DNA of 64,000 nucleotides from Anisus vortex (GCA_949126835.1 OX421506.1:28099441-28163440); one strand, 5' to 3'. Numbered from the stretch's first letter, positions 24,001 through 33,169 are shown. Program-made: numbers and translations. The notes: generated from the letters alone by a model not told the origin.

Positions 24001-25631
24001 TCATTGGCAGGACGTAGGTTTTTGTCCTCCGCCATCTTTGTCTCCAACACTTTAACCATGGGCTCGACAGTGACTCTGCCGCCCATAATGTCATTTCCTA
24101 ATATCATGGAAACGCCTTTGACGGGTAGTGCGCGCCACACTCCCACTACGATGTTACCTGTAAAAATATCCGACTCGAGTTTTATTCTGTGCAGTGGAGC
24201 TTCCACAGCCTCCATACTAGCACCTCTCAGCACAACAGACTCACCGGTACTGGTGGCATCCGTTAACGGCACACTGCCCTCCAGGATCACGCTGACAGCA
24301 GAACCCGTGTCACGTAATATCTGTATTTTCTTCTTGCTGAGTACATCGACTTCTGTCGACACTGTCCCCTCGTAGACAAAGGGTCGAAAATCGGATAGGT
24401 CGTCCTCTTCCGGGACTTCAGGAACCATCTGTTCCTCACGGCCTTCTGAAAGCATAATAGATTGAGTACAGCTATTCTCTTTTACCTTAGATAGACTGTT
24501 CTCAAAAACCATCGACTCCACAACTATGGGCGATGCCGGCCGCATTTCTTTTGAGTTTCTTGACCCTGTGTTGCACACTTCTTCTGTCTGCTTGCTATCT
24601 TTCTGCACTCTGGCACAGTGTAGAATAGCACCTTGCTTCTTGGTAAGGATCCAACAATCTTTCTTCATGTGGCCCTCTTTCTTGCAATTGAAACATACCA
24701 CCTTTGCTTTATTTACATCTGTCTGCTTCCTGAAATGAACTAAGTTACTATTATTATTTACACCACTGTTCTTATTATTGTTTTCACTTGTCTCTTTTGG
24801 TTTACTAGCCTCCTTGGACTCTGGTTTGTGCACTTTGGGTTTGTCAGCATAATATGGCTTTATGCTGGCGTGAATTATGGCATAGTTATCTGCCAATCTA
24901 GCAGCTTCATGCACATCTTCAACCCCTCGGTCTGAGATGTGAGTTTTAATATCCACTCGAATACAATCATTGAATTCCTCAAACAATATTAGGTTCTTGA
25001 GTTTATCAAACTCACTTACATTCTGTGACCTTAGCCACTGTTCTAACATTTTCTCCTTTTGTCTCAAAAAGTCTACATGAGTTTGATCATATGCCTTCTT
25101 TCTGTCTCTAAATAGCTTTCTATATTTTTCTGGTGTCAGGGAATAACTTTTTAGCACCCTATCTTTGATTACTTCATAGTCATTTATTTCCTCGGGTGTT
25201 AAACTCAACACTACGTCCAATGCTTTTCCTTTGTTGAGAGTTGACCTTAACAATAAAGCCATCTTATCATCAGGGAACTGATAATCTACAGCTATCCTCT
25301 CAAAAAGCAAAAAGAAATCTTGAACATCTTCTTCTCTGAATATAGGCAAGTGTTGCTTCATTGCGCTAATATCCATACCATTGCTGTCCCTACGATGGTC
25401 AGGTCTGTTCATGCGTGCCATCTCTATCCTTTCTCTGCTTTCAATCCTAATTCTTTCATTTTCCCTTTCAGTTTCTATCCTAATTCTTTCATTTTCCCTT
25501 TCAGTTTCTATCCTAATTCTTTCATTTTCTATCCTAATTCTTTCCAATTCCATTCTCTTCATAGCTAATTGGAATTTTAGGTTTTCACTCAACCCTTCAT
25601 CTTCATCATTGTTTGATGATCTAGATGACAT
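21003..25631 (-). CDS. gag-pol: Gag-Pol polyprotein, order Gag-PR-INT-RT-RNase H
   Basis: 1542 codons in one frame from an ATG at 25631. The N-terminus has an E/R-rich heptad-like tract repeating ERIRIETEREN (residues about 30-70), a Gag core, and a zinc knuckle CFNCKKEGHMKKDC at about 312. An aspartic protease motif DTGSA lies at about 440. Integrase follows: an HHCC domain (GHMGVRKTHH at about 697, CKTCHVC at about 725), the core D, D and E at about 762, 823 and 853, and a GPY/F-like module (FSGPYEIES) at about 994. Only then comes reverse transcriptase (MPFGLRNAPATF about 1246, YLDDIVVY about 1276) and RNase H (VDACDTGMGAV about 1425, TDHNPLTF about 1490). Integrase before RT is the Gmr1-clade order within Ty3-type elements. 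No frameshift separates gag from pol, so stoichiometry must be controlled otherwise. All catalytic residues I checked are present. Confidence 0.97.
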   Translation of the reverse strand: MSSRSSNNDEDEGLSENLKFQLAMKRMELERIRIENERIRIETERENERIRIETERENERIRIESRERIEMARMNRPDHRRDSNGMDISAMKQHLPIFREEDVQDFFLLFERIAVDYQFPDDKMALLLRSTLNKGKALDVVLSLTPEEINDYEVIKDRVLKSYSLTPEKYRKLFRDRKKAYDQTHVDFLRQKEKMLEQWLRSQNVSEFDKLKNLILFEEFNDCIRVDIKTHISDRGVEDVHEAARLADNYAIIHASIKPYYADKPKVHKPESKEASKPKETSENNNKNSGVNNNSNLVHFRKQTDVNKAKVVCFNCKKEGHMKKDCWILTKKQGAILHCARVQKDSKQTEEVCNTGSRNSKEMRPASPIVVESMVFENSLSKVKENSCTQSIMLSEGREEQMVPEVPEEDDLSDFRPFVYEGTVSTEVDVLSKKKIQILRDTGSAVSVILEGSVPLTDATSTGESVVLRGASMEAVEAPLHRIKLESDIFTGNIVVGVWRALPVKGVSMILGNDIMGGRVTVEPMVKVLETKMAEDKNLRPANERPTCALTRAMQKKKSVKTPATPCSATKDVLVCSEDTHANETVITETPDIDLSATFFAELTTGDATENDNILSPKQKLVKEQLNDEVIMQLRMKAVDEKTADAMAECFYIKDEVLMRKSKPLNSGTNEWDSIHQIVIPKCYRQDILRMAHDLPFAGHMGVRKTHHRILPYFYWPGLRRDVEQYCKTCHVCQMVRRPNQRIPVAPLQPIPAFDEPFSRILIDCVGPLPKTKAGFQYLLTVMCSSTRFPEAIPLRNITTVKVVDALTNFFTRYGLPKTVQSDQGTNFTSNIFKQVMEQLGISHRLSSAYHPESQGALERFHQTLKSMLKKYCYENEKDWDKGVPYVLFAAREAYQESLGFSPFELVYGHSVRGPLKLLHETWLTDSEPIGLLSYVDKFKNRLYHAFNHVKIHFPQMQERMRQNYDRKATARTFAPGDKVLVFLPLQNQPLSAKFSGPYEIESKLGEVNYLIKTPDRRQKQRVCHINLLKPYVSREKSKPREVPMISLARVPTDLSRIEYKFAESKLNNTDALKGLDTRLEHLPVEDKEKIIELVHEYKSLFTDVPRRTHLIEHDVVLTEGARPIKQHPYRVNPIRLEHIRAEVKYMLENDIVEECDSEWSSPCVLVPKADNTLRFCTDFRKLNNLTKTDSYPIPRIDDLIDKIGDATYVTKIDLLSAYFQIPLTPRAQEVSAFVTPDGLYRYKVMPFGLRNAPATFQRLINTLTRGIFQCNAYLDDIVVYSTDFKTHVSQLRHLFERLNNANLTINLAKSQFGHATIEYLGHVVGGGKVKPVNAKIEAIQNVPVPQTRKQLRSYLGMAGYYRKFCQDFSTVACPLTDLLKKNNRFVWSDKCQKAFDELKLRLSRAPILVTPRFDRPFKIAVDACDTGMGAVLTQQDDHGEEHPVCYHSQKFNIHERNYNTSEKELLGLILALKQFDFYVNSSGYPIEILTDHNPLTFLSRVKQNQRLVRWSLFLQAYDLNIKHLRGRDNVTADTLSRVLHD

Positions 25632-25678
25632 ATTTCTTACCTCGTCTCCGTGGGCAATTACCTCGCCCCCACTGGGAG

Positions 25679-25876
25679 CTACATAACCTGTCCCACTTCA
25701 ACTACACTACCAGTGTTCATGGCATTCTGCCCGTTCAAACATGTCATAATATCTTTGGTTAAACGATTACGATTAGGTCTTGCCTGTCCTGCCTCAATCC
25801 CAAAGGACTCAGCTAATTCTTTTAGTTCAGCAAATGACATGGCATTAAGTTCCTCACTTGATATATTCGAAGCCAT
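25679..25876 (-). CDS. Small ORF upstream of gag, SAP-like
   Basis: 65 codons from an ATG at 25876, ending 47 nt before the gag-pol ATG and in a different frame. It includes SFAELKELAESFGIEAG followed by a basic NRNRLTKDIM stretch. The pattern resembles a SAP-type helix-turn-helix (nucleic-acid binding), a module seen at the N-terminus of some Gag proteins. Sequence between the two ORFs contains GAG/GTAAT and GAG/GTAAG, so joining to gag by splicing or frameshifting is conceivable. Could also be an uORF without a product. Confidence 0.4.
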   Translation of the reverse strand: MASNISSEELNAMSFAELKELAESFGIEAGQARPNRNRLTKDIMTCLNGQNAMNTGSVVEVGQVM

Positions 25877-26295
25877 AGTATAGCGTTCGAAATATTTGTT
25901 ATAGTAGAGTAGTATATATTGTATAATAAAATATAAAGTTCCAACTTACGATTTGTCCAGAAATTTGCACAATATAATATTAAACACTTCGTGGAATCTT
26001 CACACTTCCCAAGGAATAAAAACGCAAACCAGTTCTCTCCTCTTTTTAAAAAAAATAGTTTCACAGTCCTGAAAACGAAACACAAATATGCCGCTCTCAG
26101 TACTACTAATGTCACAAAATATTTATAGGTCAGGAAAAAATATAACTCAAATTTTCCAGACGAGATCAACAAATTTTTTCCAATCCTAGATCAAGAAAAG
26201 TAGAACTCAAATCTACCGAACGAGACCACCAAATCTTGTCAATCCTAGGTCAGGAAAAGTAGAACTCAAATATACCGGGCGAGACCACCAAATCT
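25877..26295 (-). other. 5' leader of the LTR element with 60-bp tandem repeat and primer-binding site
   Basis: The leader next to the 5' LTR contains about three copies of a 60-bp repeat (26161-26295), each with a CGAGAYCAMCAAAT core. The last copy supplies the candidate PBS at 26275-26290, TGGTGGTCTCGCCCGG on the minus strand, five bases from the LTR. It begins TGG as expected for pairing with a tRNA 3'-CCA. The tRNA species was not assigned. Confidence 0.55.
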
Positions 26296-26971
26296 TGTTA
26301 CGTCCACAATCCCCTTGTGGCCAGAGCTGTGTAGATCTTGCTGATAATTCTCGTTAGTCCTAGGGGAGACTTTAATTATTAGTATTTATGTTTCAGTATT
26401 ACACGAACTCTTCTTATAGTCCTGGGCACAAATTCAGTATTTGTATTCCAACATTTCCTTTCTTGTAAATTATGGTAGTAGATAAATCTTATAGTAATGT
26501 ATACAACACAATAGGATAGTAACTTGACAAAGAAGCTTCAGTGTAACTGTTGTTGGTAGTTTATTTCAGGTGGTATGTTCAATATATACAATATATCTAT
26601 TATGTACAGTTAGAATAAAATAGTGCAAACACAAACGTTCTCAAAAGAACATATTTTGAAACTCTCCGTCTTTCAGACAAAACAAATCATTAAATACTAT
26701 CCGAGTGGTGCAAGGGATAGACCCATTACCAGTAGGGGTGAAAATCATGGTATCATTACAAAACTCATAACAAAAACGATAGGAACTTCCCCTATTAAAT
26801 AATGAGTCGTTCCCAGACTCTGAGAATTTGAGATCAACACAGAATCCCAGCATTACCTAGAACCTTTCGTTTTCCTACTAAACGTCCTAATATTGTGTGT
26901 AGTAAGAAAAGAGAGAGAGAGGAGAATAAACATTGCGTGTTCCAATTCTTGGAAAAACAATATACATGACA
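26296..26971 (-). repeat. 5' LTR (minus-strand element)
   Basis: 676 bp, TG...CA ends, nearly identical to 19087-19762. A 70-codon minus frame inside both LTRs is not supported as a gene. Confidence 0.95.
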
Positions 26972-27362
26972 ATACACTCAAATAATACTACATACACTCA
27001 TATACTCCTACATACACACAAATAGTCCTACACACACTAATATAAACCTACAAACACTCATATAATCTTACATACACTCATATACTCCTACATACACACA
27101 AATAGTCCGACATACACTCATATACTCCTACATACACTCAAATAATACTACATACACTCATATACTCCTACATACACACAAATAGTCCTACATACACTAA
27201 TATAAACCTACAAACACTCATATAATCTTACATACACTCATATACTCCTACATACACTCAAATAATACTACATACACTCATATACTCCTACATACACTAA
27301 TATAGTCCTACAAACACTCATATACTCCTACATACACTCATATAATCCTACAAACACTCATT
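26972..27362. repeat. 20-bp minisatellite, right part
   Basis: Continuation of the array at 18517-19086 on the other side of the LTR element, with the same unit variants in the same order. It starts with the duplicated target ATAC. Confidence 0.9.
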
Positions 27363-27450
27363 AACATAAGCCACATTTATTCCATTAAAATGGATTGATC
27401 GCTATATACTTTCTTTAATGGTTTACGTTAAATGACTAAGTTAAACTTAC

Positions 27451-27641
27451 TGCGACTATGTTGCTATAGTTGCTCTTTAATGCCTTTGTGAAATGTACTA
27501 TCTTCCTTGTTTTAAAATGGTCTGGATTCGAAGCATGGATAGTCCCAGTGAGGCTATACCTATCAACATATTCGAACAATCCATCTTTACAAGTGTGTGT
27601 CTGTGTATAACCACCAAGAATCAGGATATTACCCATAATTC
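27451..27641 (-). CDS. Copy A exon 2: N-terminal part of mature extracellular domain
   Basis: 191-nt exon (2 nt plus 63 codons). The acceptor is CTATTTAG/GAATT and the donor GCA/GTAAGTTT; it enters in phase 1 and leaves in phase 0. It starts IMGNILILGGYTQTHTCKDG and ends with an NYS sequon near the donor. It joins in frame to the signal-peptide exon 29217-29285 through a split Gly codon. Copy B exon 62509-62687 matches at 31 of 59 residues, with ILILGGYTQTH identical, but lacks the IMGN stretch. It has a single cysteine. Domain family not recognised; a phase-1 entry is common for modular extracellular domains. Confidence 0.8.
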
Positions 27642-28290
27642 CTAAATAGATAGAAATATGATATATAAATACTTAGAGAGAAATATTTTTCAAAAAAAGG
27701 TAACATCACCTATTTTTATTAAGAAATTGTTTAATACCCTTTAACTAATAAAATTACATTAAAATATATATTTTGAAACGAAATTTTCTTGTAAAACCAA
27801 TTACACTATTATGTGGTAAATACTAAATAACTGATTCTTGAAGAGATTTTAAACATTTAACTCCTTAAATCTGTGTTCGCTAGTTCAGGTTATAGAGCAA
27901 TAGCTATTCGCTACTAGATCTACATTTTTCATAAAAAGTTATTTTAAATTAGCCATAGGTCTTTCAATAAGAGAATTGAATCTGTAAATGTATTCTTTGA
28001 CGTACAGGCATTCTCTCAATGAATGGATCACTAAAAGATGGCGCCGCTAGTAAATTTCCCTTACAGCTAAAGCATATCTCCAGGAAAAAAGAAGATTTGG
28101 GCCCCTTATAAATGATATGCTTCCGCAAAATACTGAACATGTCATACACAGGACACAAAACGATTGTCCTAAAAAACCAATCAACAACGTCTTGGCAGCT
28201 CATGGCAGCCAAAATACAAGAAATTGAAATGTAATCGGGCACGTTGCCAGATCTGGCAGCCTGCCAATGATCATCTTGAAGGGGTGCAGT
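27642..28290 (-). other. Intron 1 of copy A
   Basis: AT-rich intron. A 92-codon minus frame at 27964-28242 is unrecognised and not conserved in copy B. Confidence 0.5.
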
Positions 28291-28620
28291 TTAAACTCTC
28301 GAAAAGAGGCACAAAGAGTAAAGTAGTAATAATACATAAGGCATTAAACTATAATTTAGAAATACAACACAATAACAGCCTGTTGCAAAGCTAAGATAAA
28401 CATAAATACAAAAACACTTTCCTTAACCCCTAATGCGAGAACAAATGCATATAACTACTCTTTCTTACCGAGTGGCATTCTTGAACAAACAAGGAAAACA
28501 AGTAACTTAAAATCATTTAAAAGATTAATAAAGATGCAGGACTAGACTCGGACCTCAGATGAGCGTAGGACGCAATAATCTTCTTTATAGAAGGAGTGTC
28601 TGTAATATATACGTCAAGTA
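28291..28620 (+). pseudogene. Jockey-like LINE 3' fragment
   Basis: Matches the 3' end of the LINE at 47747-48642. The same features are GAGGCACAAAGAGTAAAGTA, a KALNYNLEIQ-like stretch, the CTCGGACC..GATGAGCGTAGGACG motif and ATAATCTTCTTTATAGAAGG. The GATAA tail is lost. Inserted in intron 1 of copy A. Confidence 0.75.
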
Positions 28621-29216
28621 TTTGTTTCGAACTAATGATACAATTATCTTGGTATGATTATACTTAATATCGAAACACGTTAAATAAGAAAGAAAATGCT
28701 AAAATAAGTTACAAGTCCATGCGCTGAGCTATGACTAAAAACTTTTTTTAACCAAATTTCTAAGTGTCTTTTTTAGCATTTTTTTTTTTTTTTTTTTTTT
28801 TTTTTGCATTTCATAAAAGTACATGAGAACACTGGGCTTATCTTGGGAAATAATTAAAAATCCTAATTATCTTTATGTTGTTTGTTAGTTGTTTTTTTAT
28901 TTTTAGAATTTATAAGAAAACGTAACTTGACACTGGAAAAAAATGGAATGTCCGAATTTGAAGAAAAGTGAATAAAAATGTCACGCATACAATTTATAAA
29001 TCCATCATGTTTTTGGACTCGACTATCTGATTCTTTTTAAAACATTGTGTAAGAAATTGACGTAGACCTATTTGTTTTTCATTATTAAAGTTTTGTGCTG
29101 GTTGTAATATTGTTTTCTGACTATTATTACATGATAGTATTAAGTTGTTAAAGAAATGGCAAACGTACCAAAAGTAGTTGAAATCATTCAATCAAAAATA
29201 AAATATAGTATTTTAC
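28621..29216 (-). other. Intron 1 of copy A, with poly-T tract
   Basis: AT-rich. A T run of about 27 or more at 28779-28805 could be the tail of a minus-oriented retroposed sequence. No gene. Confidence 0.5.
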
Positions 29217-29285
29217 CTGTAATAAACAGGAATATGGTGCAGATGATCAAATAATTTGATCCCATTTTATCAATTGTAGGTAAAG
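29217..29285 (-). CDS. Copy A exon 1: signal-peptide exon
   Basis: The coding part is 29217-29265, from the ATG at 29265 (context AAAATGGG). It encodes MGSNYLIICTIFLFIT plus the first base of a Gly codon, then a donor G/GTAAAATA in phase 1. The hydrophobic core of about 12 residues with a short polar N-terminus is a typical signal peptide. A good acceptor (TTTGTTTTCAG) lies 20 nt upstream of the ATG at 29286, so the exon probably starts at 29285 with an intron in the 5' UTR. Phase 1 matches the phase-1 acceptor of 27451-27641. I chose this ATG because it is the only one giving a signal sequence before a usable donor. Confidence 0.7.
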
Positions 29286-29470
29286 CTGAAAACAAATTTA
29301 ACAACTTTATAAAACGATATATTACAATGTGTATGTAATGTAAATAATAGAGTTTATAAACATATTTTTTTTTATCGTACACTAGATAAAGTTATAAGGA
29401 TATATATAATATCAAAATAAAATTATACTCAAAATAGAAATGTTGCTTTTTTTAGCAAAATAAATGATCT
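29286..29470. other. Upstream region or 5'-UTR intron of copy A
   Basis: AT-rich. No TATA-driven promoter can be assigned with confidence because of the composition. Confidence 0.4.
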
Positions 29471-29746
29471 TGTAATGTTGTGACAGGGGATGGTGTGCTC
29501 AGCAAGGTTCATGTTGTTGCGAGCCCTCTAGTCTCCGGGCAATGGTACTGTCCCTATGGGCACTTTCTACCCGTCAAAACACAATTGGCTTGTACTTTAG
29601 AGGCGTGATAGCCGAAGTATTCTTCTGAGCGCTATATTGTTTGCTGACCAATATGCGGATAAGCAGTTTTACACTCAGCACGTACACACACACATACAGG
29701 TAGGAAAATAATCCACAGAGACGCGTTGTTTATGAAGGCATAAGAG
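29471..29746. repeat. LTR-end fragment related to the solo LTR at 61422
   Basis: Begins TGTAATGTTGTGACAGGGGA, matching TGTAACGATGTGACAGGGGA at 61422. Downstream similarity includes CTAGTCTCCGGGCAATGGT against GGAGTCTCCGGCCAGTGGT, and ATGATAGCCGA-like text. It is interrupted by the hAT element at 29747. I could not find its right end. Confidence 0.55.
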
Positions 29747-30109
29747 CAGGGCCGGCTCATCCATATAGGCGAACCAGGCAGCTGGCTAGGGATCAAAATT
29801 TTGGGGGTCGCAAAATTTAGGATTTTTTTCCTTTGGGGATTTAAAAATATAAACTATATTAAAGTTTAGTGGTTCTGAGCGCTACTAGCATAGGCAGATA
29901 AATTACTAGGTAATGTAAAGCGAAGGGTATTTTACTTAAGGTGTCGTAGAAAATAGGAAAGTATGCCCTAATAGTACTTATTTTGCGCTGTGCGTGGCGG
30001 AGTTCAAAAAGGCAACCCCTCACTTCCCCCGGCCGATGGGAGATTTTGTGTTCTTACGTGCCATCTTTGACATTAAAACCTTCAAGTGGCACAAGATGGT
30101 CCAGTCGAA

Positions 30110-31090
30110 TTAGTGCTGGAAGATATTTCTGAAGACACTTCTCTATAAGGATCTAGTGGCAGTATTGCGAAGGTAGAAGCAGTTGGGTTACTTAAAAATA
30201 TCGCAGACTTCAAGTTTATTGTTGCACTTGTCACATGGCACAACATTTTGTTTTAAGTACATATAAATAATAAGATACTGCAAGAAAAGGACTTGAGTCC
30301 CAGAGAGCAGATAGTGACCTGTTATCTGGAAAAAAACGAAGATTTTTGGGTTACAGCTAGAAGTGATTTAGACTTCAATCGAGTTCTGATTGATGCTAAT
30401 GAAGTAGCAGAAGAAGTTGGAATAGAACCAGTTTTTAAGAAAGAGAAGGTCTGAATTTGAAAAAAGAAGAACATGTTTGATTACGAATCAACAGATGAAT
30501 CTGTAAATATTGAAGGTGACCCGTCAGAAGGTTTCAAGATCCACTTTTATTTTGCTGCTTTAGACACAGCTGCTAATGCGGTAAAAGAAAGATTTTCCCA
30601 GTTAAATAAAGTATCTGGTGTCATTGGATTTTTGTACAACATTCCTGACTTTAAAAACAAGACTACATCAGAGGTAAAGTCGATGTGCAAAAACTTGGAT
30701 AAAGCCCTAACAATCGAAATAGATGAAGGTTTGAATGAATCTGACATTGCTGATGTACGACAGTGTTCTGAACTAAGAGCAATTTCTCATCATCTCCGTG
30801 ACTCAGTATCAAACCCTGAAGAGGTCCTAAACTACGTTTGCCAACAGAATCTTGAAAATGGATTTCCTAACATTTTTTTAGCCCTTCGTATTTTGCTTAT
30901 GTTGCCACTTTCCATAGCTAGTGCTGAAAGTTTTTTTCAAACTTAAGCTAATTAAAACCTATCTGCGTAGTACAATGTGTCAGGTGAGACTTGCGAGTCT
31001 GGCGACCATTTAAATTAAAAGTTAGCAAGTCGGACTCAAAAGCCCTCATACAAGAATTTGCTAAGCAGAAAGCAAGAAAAGTACCATTAG
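30110..31090 (+). pseudogene. hAT transposase (ZMYM/DUF4371-like) C-terminal half
   Basis: Pieces of a hAT transposase. The upstream frame contains LSPREQIVTCYLEKNEDFW with stops before it. The main frame 30473-30946 (157 codons) contains FYFAALDTAANAVKERFSQL and, near its end, the hAT dimerisation motif FPNIFLALRILLMLPLSIAS, AESFF. A frameshift in a T run at about 30930 moves the continuation (KLKLIKTYLRSTMCQ, then RLASLA) to another frame. The catalytic N-terminal part is missing. The family call rests on the C-terminal motif, which is highly characteristic. Confidence 0.85.
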
Positions 31091-31509
31091 GGTTTTAGTC
31101 TTTATGAGTGTAAAAAAGTAGTCTTTGTGTATTTTTTTTAAGTGTTATAAAAACAGAAAAACTATTTGTAATCTAACTGTTAGTTTCTGTTTGTTATGAA
31201 CATAACTGTACATAATGCAATTATAAGACCTATAAACCCATATACCTAATGTTTAAACTGTGTGTTACGGTATATAACTTTTCTAATACTAATTTAGATT
31301 TCTAATTATTAAATCTATTAGTCGTCAGTCAAAATAAAAGACTAAATGAAAATCCATTGTTACTTTTCATTCAACTGTTTTTACATATCCCAGTCATTAA
31401 TCAAAGGTTATAAAATAAAATTCTTTGTTGGGCTATAACAATTATTAACAAATACACATTTCCGAAGTTCCATACCCGGCAGATCCCACCGAAGGCACTT
31501 TAATGAGGG

Positions 31510-31780
31510 CAGGACCGTATTTAGGATTGTGGAGGCCCTGTTTCCAAGGGTCCAATTTTAGTAGAGGCCCCCTTGTTGACTCGACCCTGCCAGTGTCAGT
31601 TAACAATCGTGATTTCCCATTCACAGTATGAGTATTTGTTCATTGTGCGCTTCTTCATCATCACTATTCTAATTGCCGAAAGAAAAGACTAAAAAAATTA
31701 TTTTGGAATGTGTAAGGGCTCCTTTTGTGTAGGGACCCTGTTACATAGGAACATGTGGAACATGCCTAAATACGCCACTG
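31510..31780. mobile_element. Nested hAT MITE, 271 bp
   Basis: Left end CAGGACCGTATTTAGG, right end inverted CCTAAATACGCCACTG. It is flanked by the perfect 8-bp duplication AATGAGGG (31502-31509 and 31781-31788). It lies inside the larger hAT element, so it inserted later. Confidence 0.9.
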
Positions 31781-31846
31781 AATGAGGGCGCAGAATTTAT
31801 TTTCGCCTCGGGCGTCAAAAGCCCTAGAGCCAGCCCTGCATAAGAG

Positions 31847-32006
31847 GTCGTTTATTGAAACTAATGAATTTCTTTTCATTCAAAGTGTCTTGTGTGAATA
31901 ATCTGCTAACAATCAAGCTTATATAGTAACTATAAGACCGTGCCGATCGGTCAAAGGCGTCTATAGAGAACAAACATATTTAATATATATAAACAAACTC
32001 ACTGTA

Positions 32007-32051
<45 letters not shown>

Positions 32052-32785
32052 ATGATTATTGTCTCACTAAGTCACATACATGTATTTATGCATTTACAGC
32101 ACATTTATTTTTAGTACTGTAAAAAAAAGACAACTCAAGAGCGACAATAGGCCTAACCTTTTCAATAGGTCACGGGTATCAGATCCATTGAACTTCCGGT
32201 TACTGTGTTTACAAAGGCAACCTTTATTGTAGAAACCATAGACTTTATTGCAACGCCAACATCAAGTTCTGGCCATTCAAAAAAGAAGAAAGGATATAAA
32301 TATTTTTGTGAGGATTATGTTTTTAATATCGAAAGTGGGTAGGTATCCAAAAATAGTTTGATATGTTATTTTAACGTTTATTTTAATTCTTATTACAAAA
32401 ACTCAAATAAAAATGCGAATAATAAATAAGATTTCTTTATGCCATATTTAGAATACATTTAATGATTTAATTGAAAATCATTATTTACAACGATACATGG
32501 TCAACTATAGGAGTAATAAAATGTAACCCTTTCATTTTTTTCTTAATCGCAGTAGGCCTACAACTAAAACACAGAACACGGGTATGTTTTGTTAGTAGAC
32601 AATGACCGGAAATGTGGGTTTGTCTTTAACCTTTCAGGTTCACCAGACATGGGTAATCGTTAGGAATTGTCAATGAATGATCAAATATAATAATATTAAC
32701 AAATGCTAGTTTTAAACTACATTGAAGAAACTGTTGAAGCACAAATTATTTTTATAGAAAAATGTTATTAGATTTATCTATATAT
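31847..32785. other. AT-rich spacer with (TA)n
   Basis: A TA dinucleotide run occupies about 32011-32049. The left part may be the remainder of the LTR fragment interrupted by the hAT element. No gene. Confidence 0.5.
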
Positions 32786-32862
32786 GGGGCACGGTTGCCG
32801 AGCGGCAGCGCGTTCGACTGGAGTTCCGAAGGTTCTTGGTTAGAATCCTGGTGACGGCTAAG
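32786..32862 (+). repeat. tRNA-derived SINE head
   Basis: Starts GGGGCACGGTTGCCGAGCGG with an A-box-like TTGCCGAGCGG. A B-box-like GGTTAGAATCC lies 45 nt further on. The acceptor ends do not pair, so it is not a functional tRNA. The same family is found on the minus strand at 62813-62948. Confidence 0.7.
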
Positions 32863-33169
32863 ATTCTATTGAAATAAAATACACAAAAATACCTACAAAT
32901 CACACATTAAACTCAGAAGCTTAGCAGTAATCTCAAATGTGAATATGTAAACAATGTAATTTCTAAACAATAACATTAAAAACTTAAGGTCATACACTAA
33001 GTCAAGAAAAATGCAAGGCATAAATGACCAAAACAATTAAACCTATATTGACAATGAGACGAAAGCGGACATCCTCAAAACACATTATACATTTTGTATT
33101 TCAACTCCATGTGACATCTCAAATAATTTAAATAAAAGATAGGAAACATAATTATAGAAGAAAGAGGCA

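Larger units (their letters stand above)
19087..26971 (-). mobile_element. Full-length Ty3-type LTR retrotransposon with Gmr1-like gene order
   Basis: 7885-bp element on the minus strand. It has two 676-bp LTRs (19087-19762 and 26296-26971) differing at one base that I spotted (19658 A against 26867 C). It lies between 4-bp duplications ATAC (19083-19086 and 26972-26975). Removing the element and one ATAC restores a continuous 20-bp minisatellite, which confirms the boundaries. It carries one long gag-pol ORF (21003-25631), a purine-rich tract before the 3' LTR and a candidate primer-binding site after the 5' LTR. Near-identical LTRs and an intact ORF mean a recent, possibly still competent insertion. 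It lies antisense-neutral, that is, in the same orientation as gene copy A, inside its intron 2. Confidence 0.95.
11924..29285 (-). other. Gene copy A: unrecognised secreted or membrane glycoprotein gene (locus span)
   Basis: Locus inferred from four exons read on the minus strand. They are the signal-peptide exon 29217-29285, then 27451-27641, 13218-13253 and 11924-12113. Splice phases are 1, 0, 0, 1, and the joined frame stays open throughout. The last visible donor (phase 1) needs at least one more exon. A counterpart of the copy B exon at 58169-58444 was not found between 1 and 11900, so it is lost, too diverged, or outside the window. Intron 2 is 14.2 kb and holds satellites and a complete LTR retrotransposon. 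Stretches of its introns align with copy B, showing the two loci are duplicates. The family is not recognised. Confidence 0.7.
29747..31838 (+). mobile_element. hAT transposon, 2.1 kb, degenerate, with TSD
   Basis: Terminal repeats are CAGGGCCGGCTC on the left and GAGCCAGCCCTG on the right. They are flanked by the perfect 8-bp duplication CATAAGAG (29739-29746 and 31839-31846). It carries a damaged transposase 3' half (30110-31090) and a smaller hAT-type MITE nested in its right arm. The N-terminal zinc-finger part of the transposase is gone. The perfect target duplication suggests an insertion not very old relative to the loss of coding capacity, so it likely moved as a non-autonomous copy. 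Confidence 0.93.

Noticed and set aside
21759..24738. Plus-strand ORFs across the LTR element
   Set aside because: Antisense shadows of the gag-pol ORF, without domains.
27964..28242. Extra exon of copy A
   Set aside because: Not conserved in copy B and lacks matching splice sites and phase.
32786..32862. Functional tRNA gene
   Set aside because: A and B boxes are present but the acceptor stem does not pair; it fits a SINE head. The same applies to 49846-49906.
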